A model generated the notes under the pieces. That model saw only the letters and a program-made list of their open reading frames with translations. It made no database searches and was not told where the DNA came from. A program made the translations under genes and the position numbers. A stretch of DNA of 64,000 nt from Diprion similis (Eukaryota > Arthropoda > Insecta > Hymenoptera > Diprionidae): assembly GCF_021155765.1 (NCBI RefSeq), contig NC_060115.1, positions 6,614,493 through 6,678,492 of the forward strand, written 5' to 3'. This document shows positions 1-11,764 of the stretch, piece by piece (the first letter of the stretch is position 1; every line of letters starts with the position of its first letter).

Positions 1-25
1 GAATGTCATTATGTCTACTCCAAAA

Positions 26-50
26 CGGCGACGGCGACGGCGACGGCGAC
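26..50. repeat. (GGCGAC)n short tandem repeat
   Basis: About four copies of a 6-bp GC-rich unit lie near the left edge. No coding frame is associated with it. Confidence 0.8.
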
Positions 51-1899
51 GTACTCTTGACGAGGTTCCTCGTATCTCTTGATTCGCATCAGAAGTCCTC
101 TTCGTTTTTAACAGCCACCGTATAAATCCGTTTCGCACACGACCCTCCCACCAAATTGCCAATTTTCACTCGCATTATTATCGCCACGGAAACACAGAAT
201 TATTTATTTCCCATTTGAAACAGCAACGCCGGCAAAGCACCTCTCCGCTTCTACGCTAGCTGTCAACCAGTAGCGGAGCTAGCAGACAAATCGGCTTTCT
301 CGACCTCCGCGTCTGCGCATCACGACTATTAGGCCTCCACTGCTGCTACTGCGCGCCTGTAATTCTCGATATAGTCTTCTTAGTGTACTATATAGACGTT
401 TATATCCTTCTCTTTTTCTAACGCTCTACCTTCTCCTTTTCATCTTCTCTGCCACATCTCTCTTCCACGAATCGTACCTGCGATCTGAACCAGCGGCGTT
501 TTACCTGCATCGAGTTAACTGACCGGCTCACTTCAGGCCTACTATTTCTGGCTTTACGGTCAACGCCATCGGACGGGTATTAATCAAGTCTCAGTTACTG
601 GATTTTTTCGATAGAGCAGTACGACCTTCTTATATTATAAGAGGAGGGAATTAATTATATCAGCGAAAAATTATGTGCTTGGAAGGCTTAAGCCAGTTTC
701 AACCTGCAGATATTTCATTCATTTAAAGATTAGAGATGTGGGAAAAAACTGGTGATTCGAATTCTGTCAATTTGTCGATCAAGAACTCGATCACCATAAA
801 TGCAGACAATACTTGCCTTCCCTAATAGTCAATCAGAAGTCATATTAATAACCGTTGTTATTATTTTCGACTGATTTAGTTGAGATCATGAGTTGATCAT
901 TGTGCCCAGCGTGCTCACTGATCCTGATTCCGAAAGAATTGAACCCTTTACCTCATTCAAATGGGGTATTCAAATGGACGCGGTGGCGCCTCGATCGCGA
1001 CCTGCGCATGAGATCCGTTGGTTACGATACGAATTTTTTATCAGTCACTCATCCGCCCGATATCGAAGTTATTTGACGAATTGTCATCGTACAGATATTG
1101 AAAATATTGAAGATAATGAATTGTTTCTTGCTACGATGTACGCAGATGACATGATGGCCAAGCAGCCCATTATTGTCTAGTGAAAATTTCTTAATAATTC
1201 AAGTCTTTTCAATTCTGTTATAATTCTCATTTCACTCACTTCTATTTAACGCAATTAATCTTATTAGTAGATAACACGAGGAGGATTGTGTGAGCAGTTT
1301 TACAAACGTTATGTCATGTCACCTTTTGTTAGAAGCGGCTTATCCGTCACTCCGATATCATAGGTAAATAATAGCGTTAGCACCAAGGTTGAAAAGAGAA
1401 AGTATCCTTAATTTTTCCATAAAATTATATCATAGAAGTATATTGTTCAGTTTCGGCTGTAGAACATTGTTCGAATTGCTCCGCGATCGTGTGAAATGAA
1501 ATTTTTTGCAATCGAATTACGGAAACGAATCTTTCACGAAAACTACCAACTTACTTTTGGACTGACGAATTCAACCGAAGTTCCATCACGAGTGATCTCG
1601 GCTTTTGCCTAGGCGGGACTATTACGCAATCGCCCTTGTAAAAGAAAAAAAGAACGTAGTTCTAGCTTCAAGTTCGAAATATTCATCAAAGAATTGGCAA
1701 GTTTATCCGGTGCGGAAATTTCTTTCCCACCGCAATACAAGGAAATCAGACGAATTTAGTGAAATCGAAATTAAGAGTGTTTAACAACGAAAAGTGTGTG
1801 ACTCCGTTAAAGATTGGCTATTTTCTCGTCTATTTCCTCAATTCCAGCTCCAAACTTTCTCCAACTTTTTCACAGGTCGAACACTTTTAGCCATAGGAG
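51..1899. other. Upstream region of PVR-A, no supported gene
   Basis: This is the 5' flank of the first receptor gene. An open frame ending at 1180 codes for about 95 residues, but it has no ATG at its beginning, no recognisable domain and no convincing splice partner, so I do not call it. The rest is AT-rich sequence. The first exon of PVR-A begins at 1900, and its 5' UTR and promoter should lie here. Confidence 0.5.
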
Positions 1900-4800
1900 A
1901 TGCGGTGTCTTACAGCAACCTGTATTTTACTCCTGACGGTAATGGAATTGAAAGGTAATTATGGTGAAGCGTGTGTTTCGTGCTATTTCTCTTTTATACA
2001 ATGGCTGTGTTGCCGTGAGTTCATTAGCTGCCGATTTCACGGCCCATTCTCGTTTTCAAGGCCTATGTCAAAGTTTCGAGACGCATTTCTATGGTGATTC
2101 TAGCGATCAGCTTTTTGGTTATTCTTTTAGAGTTTCGGATACTACGTATGGGGTTATCGAACGTGAAATATGATTTCATCCATACGATAGTTTAGACCGA
2201 AAGGTAAAGAGAGCGAGAGAAAAAAAATCATTTAACCTATCCAATCGCTTTTTAATCCAACCGAAATACTAAAGCTTAGCTCTAATCTATTCTGAGACTA
2301 GACAATTCAGATATTTTCACATTTTTCAGCCCACACGTAAGCACGAATGAAGGTATCGTATATATAATAAATACTAGCTATTATCATACACGTACCGCCA
2401 ATCGTCAAAGTTTTAGTATTCGGTTGGCATTCGATCGTGTTCACAAGAGAATTCCTTGTATTTTCCAATCTTGCTTTCAATTCTGCACCAAAATACAGAC
2501 GGGTATTTATAGTCAATTTACAGTTTGATGTATAGAGCCTTCAGGCCACGTTAAACGAAACAGCTGGCGCGGCGGTCAGTTCCGGCTTTACGGGAGTTTC
2601 TAGTCCACGGCGATAGAACTTTATTTTGGTCAATCACACTAGTCGATAAGAGAATATTTTTTATCAGGCAATATTTCATTCAATAAAGCTTATCACCGCA
2701 GACGAACTTGGGATTGTTTAATTTTCTCCTTTTTATTTTCTCAGGTTGGCACAGCACGTTAAAAATTCTTCATTATTTCCTCGTACTTGACTATATTTAA
2801 TCACGACATTATTTCTCATCCGTTTAGAGACTGGAGCACGGAAGCCAACGATGATTCCTGACAAAGAGCAGCTTGTTATCCAGGAAGGAGCGGAGTTGAG
2901 AATATCCTGTCAGGGCGATAGTCCTATTCAGTTTTCTACCATGGACCTGTCAGGATATGCATACGTACGATCCATCATTTGATCTGTACCGAAACTCATT
3001 TGCGCTCTCCGTTCGTCGGTATCTCGGCAAGATTGTAACTTAATTTTTATTCATTAATAATGGTAAACTTGCAGTCTCAGCAATCGAATCATACTATCGT
3101 TGTCGATAACAATACTCACGAGTATACCTTCATTGTACCTCGTGCCACGGCAGTGGATACCGGTTGGTACGCTTGTTCCGAGGAAGGGATGACGATTATC
3201 AATGACGAGCAAACCATCAATCGTTCGAGCGAAAATGTTAATTGGATTTATGTCTACGTCAATTGTAAGCATGAACACACCGACGTCCACCATTGAATAT
3301 AAATGAACAGATTGTATTACCTAATTTACATACGATCATATGAAACAAGGATGTCTGCTTGTTGGCTAATTATATTTATTTATACTATCATGCAGCACAA
3401 CATCAGAGGTCCTCTAGGCGTTAGGAATCTCAGATGTGATTTACGTAAATCTGTTCAGCATTCATTAAGATTCGTTCGCTCGATTCTCGAATCTATAACA
3501 CTCAATTAACAGTAGTCATATGGATATATATATATGTACTCTTTTCAGCCGCGAACCGATCATTTGCTACTGATTTGGGCTATACGATAATCAGATTGCC
3601 TGGAAGTTCCTTCGTCGTACCATGTCGGCCAACAGCGGAAGATCTGAAGCCAAAACTTCTGTTCAATTATCAGGTAATTGTAGGTCTTACGCGTACATGA
3701 ATCTTACTTATTCTTTCATTATCACAGAAGGAAATATTATTTAATTCAATATCAAAGTGACCGTAATATTCAACAATTATTTAAATTTTTTTTAGTTAAA
3801 TTTTTATTATTTCATTCAAAATAATAATAATTCCTGGAACACAAGTGCCGATAGAATTATCATGCTGATGTAAATCCCAACTCACAATTTTCTCTGTAGA
3901 TATTAGACGAATATTTAATATTCACAGGAAGACGATTCGGAACTAGACAATTTCAAATTCGATTCGAAAATAGGATTCATCAAAGATGACGTCAACGTTA
4001 ATGACGCTGGCGTTTACAATTGTATACTTCCGTTTTCCAATAATCCCGAAAAAGTCGAAGAACTGGATTACGAATTGGATCTAGGTAATAACTTTCGTTA
4101 ACTCTAGCAGCTGAGCGAAAGTACAACAACGTGTGCATAGATTTCAACTTGTTTCGTTTATCTTCGTACTTACGGATCTTTATAATATTCATAAGAAAAT
4201 TATACCTCCGTTTGATGACGACAATAGTCACTTGTATTCTACTTTTGCTGAATTTTTCTTCACTCTCCAAATATTCGGATGATTTAACAAATATCTTTTC
4301 CAACAACAGATTTAGACGATTTACAGCCTCCGTTCTTCGATGATAACGAACTTCGTCACTTGGTCTGGGGAAGAAACCAGACTATCACCTGCCACATCAG
4401 TTTTGAAACTCCCGACTCGTATCGGGAACCCTATAGCGTGGAGTGGACAGTTCCGAGTTCAGTACCAGTAGGATTCACTGATAACTGATATTTTCAATGT
4501 TAAAAATTATTTTAAAAAATTATTTCAGGTGATGGTATGTCTGTAATAACAATTGCGCGTCCAATGTGTGGGATTGTGTATTGAGCAGTTAGTTTTGTCA
4601 CGTGATTGATTGTAGTGACCCTGCAATGGACATCTCGCACTTAAAAATGATGAAATTTCAGGAAACAAGATTGGTTCGCACGCATCCTACTCGTGACAGT
4701 AGTCAATTGACAATAATAGATGTTCAAGAAAGTGATAGCGGGGTATATAATTGCACCGTGAGGAAAATGGGAAAGCAAGAAAGCGTAGGGAGAAACGTTC

Positions 4801-7437
4801 AATTTCATGGTAAATATAAAAATCGCTAATAATTTAAACCCAAACTCTGAAAATTCATTTTTTACTTCGAATTTACTTTGCACTTATTTTTTATGAAATA
4901 TACAATATTTCCAAAGATAATGCATCATCGGTCTTATTAGACTTTCGCAATTCGTTATCGATGTAAATTCTCTTATGAATTTTCCCAGATCCTAATCGTC
5001 CGCATCTCAAGGTAATCGAATCTAGTGAGAATGCGTCATTTATACATGTTACCGAAAAATCAACGGCAATTTGGGCGATAGATATTGACACGTATCCCAA
5101 AGCAACAGTGACATGGTGAGCCTTCCACAGGATATTTATCTTTTTTTTTATTTTCACAAAATTGTTTCCTTTTCGAGCATTCCGTTTTACTAGAGTTTTC
5201 CTCGTGTCGGATGTCCGTGAATTAAATTGGTTTTGATAAACTTTTTCTTGGATATCAACAGCTAATGCAGATTCAAACGCTCGTTTTTGATTTCATGTAT
5301 GATTCTGAAATGCATAGGTTCTCTAAGGATAAAACGGAAATCACCAATACCAGCAAGTACTCGCATGCTGTACATGGATTACGTCACGTGTTCCAAATAT
5401 CCGATGTAAGAATTGCTGACGCTGGCGTATACACCATCCACATTGACACTTCGAACCAAACTAGAGACCATGAACTTCTATTAGTGGTTCAAGGTGGTAA
5501 ACCATTTAAATCTCCGATTACTCTTGATTAACCTGACGAGAATTTTTTAAACTTTCTTTGATACACTTTTCAGCCGCACCGGTGGCTCGCATCGTCGAAG
5601 CTTCGTCATATTATGCAGTGGGAGAATCCGCAAGATTTTCTTGTCACATATCAGGTTCACCGTTACCGAATGTAACGTGGAGTTATTTGGAATACCCTGA
5701 TTTTCCATCGAAGAGTATCTCCAATCGTCCAAATTTTTTGGCAAGTATCAGTTGGTCCAACTGACCAGTTTTGTGATATTTCACTGCTGCACTTTCAGTA
5801 ATTACAATTTGTACACTGATATTATATGCCTTTTCATTTATACGATTTTGCTGCAGTAACAATAACCCAATTATCTTTTCCCGTCTAGGAACTCGTAATG
5901 AAATCTTCCGAATTTTCCACCGCTGGATTCATTTCACAGGTCAACATAACGATCAAAATGGAGGGAGATCTGATATGTAAAAGCTGCAATAACATTGGCT
6001 GTGTCGAAGATAGAAAATCAATATTTGTTTCCGGTAAGCTGATGTCGAAAATATTTTTACTTATGCTATAGAGAATGAAAATCGATTCTCTGCTATTGAA
6101 AGCATCATTTAATGGAAATCGTTGATTTAAATTACTTGTTTATCACAGACGCAAATGGATCTTTCGGCATAATTGATCCAGGCTTCGTTGTGGAAGGCGA
6201 TAACATCGATCTTACGTGCGGTGCTTCTGTTCACAATTATACCGATGACATTACATGGGACGTGAAGAACGCTTCTAGAAACGGTATCGCTACTAAGTTC
6301 ATTGCAATTCTGTTACAAAGCCGAGATTTCCAGTAAAGACCGCGGTATTTCTGTTCTGACTACACAAGTGCAACAGCCAAAAGTCATCTTCGATCTTGAA
6401 ATGTATGTGTAAAATTTATTTCAGAAAGCATGATAATCAATAAACGGAAGACGAACTTTACGTTTCAGTCAATTCTTAAAATAGAAAATGTGCTGAAATC
6501 GGATTCAGGAGATTATTTCTGCAAAGCCGTAAATAAGAATAATCAGGAAGAAACGATTGCATATCGTTTGTCGGTACTGGGTATGTAAATATATTTGCGA
6601 AAATGGCTGAAGGCAAGTTAAAATTTTCATTCATGTGAATACTCGTTTTACAATTACATATTCCTTGGCTCTTTCAGACGCGCAAGTGCCGTCAATCATT
6701 GAATCGAATATGAATAATTCTCAAATTATAATCGATCTGGGAAAGGATGAGAAGGCTACTCGTAGACTAACTTGTTCTGTCGAAGGAATGCCGTTTCCAG
6801 AAATAACGTGGCTCAAGGTAATAGAGTCACGGTATGCTCGGCTGAATTATAAAAAAACACCAACCATCGTCATTTCATTATCGTCAACTTTTTGAAATTA
6901 CACAGAACGGTGAAAGGCTTGAAAATAACGAACAGTACGCCATTTCGTTCAACAAGTCTGAGCTGCACATAAAATACTTCTTTAGTACTGACGGTGGAAA
7001 TTACTCCTGCCGAGCGAAGAGTCGTCTTGGTGTTAGTGAGAAATCTTTGAGCATTTTGATCGAAGGTAAAGTTGCAAAAAATTCCTTTTTCAAAAATATC
7101 ATTTACGTATACGTGGCGAAAGTATAAATGATCATCGTATTTCTAGAAGCACCTCGTAACAATGGAATATGGATCGCTTTGATCTGTGTTCTCATCGTCG
7201 TCATTGTCGGAGTGGTAATTTACATGAGATTCAAAGTAAAGCGAGAAGAGGTAAGTTAAATCGTCAGGCTGCAGTGCAACAAGGATATTCATTACATCTG
7301 AACTGTTGCAGCGTTTGAAGAAAGAATATCGCAACATCGCACTTTCGCAAATTCAACAAAGGTCCCCCGAGTTCAATCTCAATGACGAAGATGAGCTGAT
7401 ACCAGTTTATCAGGGAATAGTGCGGCAACAACTCTAA
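1900..7437 (+). CDS. PVR-A: PDGF/VEGF receptor-like membrane protein without a kinase
   Basis: Seventeen exons join in frame: 1900-1954, 2828-2964, 3075-3264, 3549-3673, 3928-4084, 4310-4467, 4662-4809, 4989-5115, 5318-5496, 5574-5740, 5889-6033, 6149-6283, 6425-6580, 6678-6817, 6906-7065, 7147-7250, 7312-7437. They give 802 residues. Residues 1-19 are a signal peptide. Seven Ig domains follow, ending near residues 128, 222, 324, 426, 530, 627 and 727. Domain 4 has no cysteine, as in class III/V receptor kinases. One transmembrane helix lies near 733-755. The cytoplasmic tail is about 47 residues and ends at TAA; no kinase exon follows before PVR-B. The last exon aligns weakly with the juxtamembrane exon of PVR-B (DELIP against AELLP). 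The donor of exon 10 is GC, not GT. I infer a ligand-binding decoy or co-receptor. Transcript evidence could change the ends of exon 9, which has two possible donors. Confidence 0.85.
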
Positions 7438-8041
7438 CCCACAGAGTTACACTCAAGGTCATTAGAATCTTTCAATTTATTACTAACAAACTAATAAGTC
7501 TTATATAAATAATGCATAATACACGTATATGTATATGTATTTCTTATATGAGACGCAAGTATGGTTTACACGTTTTTTCCCCTGCGGCTGTACTTAAAGT
7601 AATTTCTTCTACGATAAGTAGAAGGAAAAACTTGTAAGCCATACTTTTGTTGTGTAAAGTATCATTTGCATCATGGCGGCCGAGTCTTTTTCACTTAACG
7701 TAAAATAGTGCAAACTTACGCTCCTCCTAAAAAGATTTATTTAGCCTCCATGGTGTGCAATCTACTTCATAACTGTACAACTAATTGAAATAATTTGTAT
7801 AATTTTTATCTCGAGGATGTTGGCATTAAAAATACAAAACAACCATTACAATTGAATTCAATTTGAGGACTCCAAAGTGAATAGGCTCACACAGTTCGAA
7901 GCGGCAGGATGAAATTTTATTACAACCGTCTCGCGGTGTATGAAAAAGGTTCGTGAAAATATTTGGGTCTTTAATTGAGAAAGTCACGAATGAAATGGGC
8001 CACTTCAATTCGGTCAGAAGGAATACTTCTAAGTACGTATA
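7438..8041. other. 3' flank of PVR-A
   Basis: AT-rich sequence between the PVR-A stop and the end of the next gene on the minus strand. I looked for kinase remnants (glycine loop, [11 protein letters not shown]) on the + strand and saw none. It probably contains the PVR-A 3' UTR. Confidence 0.5.
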
Positions 8042-9631
8042 TCACACATGATCAGAATCCCCCGTGTATTTCATGCCGTAATGGGTATCCGGTAGCATGT
8101 TGTTCGTAATCGAGGATAAAACAGACGTATCTGCAGGATGTGGAATCTGAGGGTTTTCACAGAAATATCGTATCATTTCTTGTGCGGTCGGTTCCGTAAC
8201 ACTAAGTGGCTACGATACTTCTCGATGCAGAGTATTCAATAATTATAACTTTACGAAAATGCGATGGACCAACAAAGTCGGCGAGACGTAATCCCTAACA
8301 TAAATACGAAAAATTGTCTTGTCAAAGAATAATAATTAAGAACGCAAAAATGTATACTTAAATTCGTACTGAAAATTTTTCCTGTGAATGAAAAAGATTC
8401 CGTAAAGCAAAGCTCCAAAACTGCAGAGCATTTCAATGGTCAACTGTTTGAACATCCTGCTGGGATTTCGACCTTTGAACGAAGTTGGAATTCGCGTGAC
8501 ACTGATTTTAGCTGCTACGACAATGATCGCCTTTCCGATTATTCATATGCCCGACATATGCACTCGCATGTATGGTATTAAAAAAGGCAAATACCAAGAA
8601 TTTCGATGACTGCAGATTGCTTGGAGTAATGTAAACTAAATGAATGAAGTGACGAAACTCATGTGGTAAGAATCAGCTTCCTAAGATATTCATTCTTTTT
8701 CTGCGACAGAGTTAGCTGCCTTATAATCCTAATATTCAACTAATGATTTCCTTCTATGGTGTTTAAAATCCGGTGCATGTCTTTATTGTTATAATTTTGA
8801 TCGGACATTTGGACGTCAAATATTTCAATGGATTTCTTTGCACAATTTTTAAATATTAGAAAGTGCAGACTGGCAGAATTGGTTTTGGCAAAAAGCCAAT
8901 TTCTACCATTTTCAGTCGACCTTCATGGAATTGGATGCGTGACCTTGTGCTATCTATTTTTGTACTGTCAAAGTTTTTCAGAATTCGAAACGGTACGTAC
9001 CGAAGTTGTCAAATGAAGATAAATCTCGGATTGATCTTTTGCTCACGTACTTCGATAGCAATACTGAGAATGCACGGATACCGACTGAAAATATTATACA
9101 GACACAGGAGGACCACTTTTTCGATTAAAACACTCTTCAGCCTCTCGATGTCGACTGATTAACTTCAATAACGCTCTTCCCCAATATCACGACACGTCAC
9201 GACACAAGACGTTTTAAAACATGGAATTACACTAAATAAGATTAACGCGTCTAGAGGTAAAGCTACCATCTCCTTGCTACACTATCTATTCCGCAGTTCA
9301 TGGAGACTGTAGATTTCTTTCACTGTCCCGTTCCGTCTTCCCCGCAACTCGGTGACGGCGATAATGCTCACGTCGAGTGTGCAGTATTCGATTGATCAGC
9401 ACTTGCTGCCAAATCATACCGGTTTTTCCAAATTCCCGGACGGGCCTTCGTTTGTATCATTCCGAAAACCGGTCCACCACTGTTGCATTCCTGCGACGAT
9501 TGGATTGGCGAAGGTGTAAATCTGATGCCCCAAAGCCATGCGCGAAGCCCAAAATGTGACAACTATGTAACTTATTAGGATTGGATTAACAATGTCGACG
9601 GTGACTATCGACGATCGCAAAACACACTCGA
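8042..9631 (-). CDS. Probable membrane protein of unknown family, partial model
   Basis: I do not recognise this gene. Two exons join cleanly on the minus strand: 8530-8370 (AG before, GT after, phase 2) and 8201-8042, which ends at a TGA. Together they encode 106 residues with two hydrophobic stretches (AIIVVAA and a helix around MLCSFGALLYGIFFI) and a polar C-terminus ending in SDHV. A third open segment at 9631-9437 ends in phase 0 at a GTATGA donor and fits the phase of the 8530 exon. It holds another hydrophobic helix (ILISYIVVTFWA) and a Trp-rich loop. An exon at 9084-9001 may also belong. No start codon was identified. The C-terminal exon has a decayed copy at 13303-13359, which argues that it is or was a real gene. 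It could still be a pseudogene. Confidence 0.4.
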
Positions 9632-10976
9632 TCTACTATAGAAAATAGTCAACTTTACTGTGCAGGATGGAGAAAATCGACTGTTAGAAAAGCTAAATGA
9701 AGTATTAACATAGTTGAAGCTTGTGCTACATTCAAACAGTTGGACTTTCGATATCACTTCTCTTATTGGTACTGTAGAAATCAGCTGTATCACTTTTCCA
9801 ATTAAAACGGTAATTAGTAGCCCATTGTCGAACGGTATCTAAATTGAACAGCGTTCAACGTTTAGATGAGATTATTGCACGCATTTCCTTGAGTTTCTTC
9901 ACCATAATTACTTATACATTATTAGTTTAACATACATATTTTCATCGGCGCATGTTGATTATTATGATTTTTTTCTCTTTGTTCTGCACTTTATCAACGC
10001 TATCAACTGGAACTTCCTGTTTTTTTAGTAGAGCACACGTGCATCGGACGCCGGAAAACAAGCAACCAACTTTACACAACGGTAAGGTGTATCGCCGTGA
10101 TGTAAGGAGAAGTAGAGATGGTGAAAATTTTGCACACCTCATTTTTGCAGTCTTTATTGATAGTTCAGTTCATATACAGTCATAATATACATAATTATTA
10201 GTGCATAAATCAGAGTTCTGATTTGGTACATTTAACCAGGATTCAATGAACCTACGTTTTCATCATATATGTTCGGTGTGATAATAATTCTAATTAAAAA
10301 CTGACGATGAGTCTCACGATGTTTACTCATGTATTTCTCCGTGTACATTTTATCTGGTGTTACATATTGACGTTGACAGAATCAGGAGTGGTTCTGTTTG
10401 TGCAAGATTTTTACTTCAACTGCCGTACAAACCTGATGGCAGCAATGAATTTTATAGAATACATGTATGTATACATTTTTGTAAGAATTTGAATCACGCA
10501 TAATTGAACAAGGTTTGAATAGTTTTACTGCAATGCGCCAAAATCATGTCCTCTGGAAGATACCGTTGTCTACCAAATGCCGATCCGATTATGCATCAGG
10601 AAAAATCGGTCACCTGAAGTCCCGCGAATCAAAATTCATCCAGTAAAAGTTACTCGCGGATCAGCTAGTTATTTAATATTCATTGTTGGATTGTTACACG
10701 TAAGCGTGTTCTTCGGAAGTGTCTGGTGACGTCAAAAGTTGATTGTTGACGAACAGAAGTGGGAGATCGAAGGCGGTGTAACGTTGTGCTGTCTGCCTCG
10801 CGGAGTTAGTGAACAGTTGTCGCTAGGATGAGAAAGTGATCGCGGTGTTCGTTTGGTTAACGATAAGTCTTCGGGAAACGCACCGGGTAGTCGGTGAATT
10901 TCGGCTGGCGGGTTCCAAGTCAAGTTTTTTCTCGATGTCGAGATCTGACTGAATGCTCCACCGCCAAAAAAACAAT
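9632..10976. other. Intergenic region upstream of PVR-B
   Basis: No gene was found. Short open frames here have no recognisable domain. The last 250 bases before the PVR-B start hold candidate regulatory sites, listed separately. Confidence 0.5.
10713..10734. promoter_or_regulatory. ETS-like and CRE-like sites upstream of PVR-B
   Basis: TTCGGAAGT at 10712-10720 resembles an ETS-factor site. The palindrome TGACGTCA at 10727-10734 is a full cAMP-response/ATF element. Both lie about 250 bp before the PVR-B start codon. Matches this short can arise by chance; their closeness to each other and to the first exon is the only support. Confidence 0.3.
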
Positions 10977-11701
10977 ATGGATCGCGTGATGATCGTCAAG
11001 GTGTTGCTCTTCGCGATCTTCGGGATTCAGCAAGGTAACGTCAATGACTAAGTGCGCGGTTTTGTACGCTTTTCTCATTCCTTGTTAGCAGGTGTCTCAC
11101 CTGGCTGCTGTCCACGTGACGGAATGCCATTCAGGTGCGGTGTCCCTCCGAACCAATAAGCACGTTCACCTGAACGATCGTTGCTTCGGATTGGCTACGA
11201 GCCTGTTCATTCTCTCGCTAACGAACCTTCGATATTCATGTCAAGTCCAAACGCTGAATGTATCATTACTTGTATTACTCATACCCATAATCACGCGAAA
11301 TTTTTTTTTCCCTATTTAAGCCTGAGTTTTTCCTGCAAATGCGCCAAACGACCTGCCGATGTCTGTGTTTACCTGTAAAATCTTACTTTTACTACTTGTC
11401 AAATTCTTAATCAGTTTCGTTGAAAGCGAGTGGATATATCGCTGCATTTTTAGGCTTCATTACTTTATTAACTGTGCTTGATGGTATCGCTTCTTTTTGT
11501 TATATTTATGTCACTATAATTCTAAGTATTGTTATGCGTTTATGAGGTTGGGTATTGTTACAATTATTTCCGAGTGTATTATTTACAGCGCAGTGTAAAG
11601 CTTTAGTACGTCATTTATCTTGCTAGTTAAACCGCAGATAAAAAGAAAAAACCCAGGTCTGATTGCATATCTAGATCATATTGAGCAGATTGACGGCTAA
11701 T

Positions 11702-11764
<63 letters not shown>

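Noticed and set aside
893-1180. 95-codon + strand open frame upstream of PVR-A
   Set aside because: It begins with TTG, has no in-frame ATG at its start, no recognisable domain and no splice partner with matching phase.
5260-5317. Earlier acceptor sites for PVR-A exon 9
   Set aside because: Joining TG from exon 8 to the sites at about 5263 or 5276 creates an immediate stop. The site at 5317 restores Trp and gives an exon that aligns with PVR-B and PVR-C.
7438-10976. Possible lost kinase exons downstream of PVR-A
   Set aside because: No glycine loop, [11 protein letters not shown] or WSFG-like translation was seen on the + strand.
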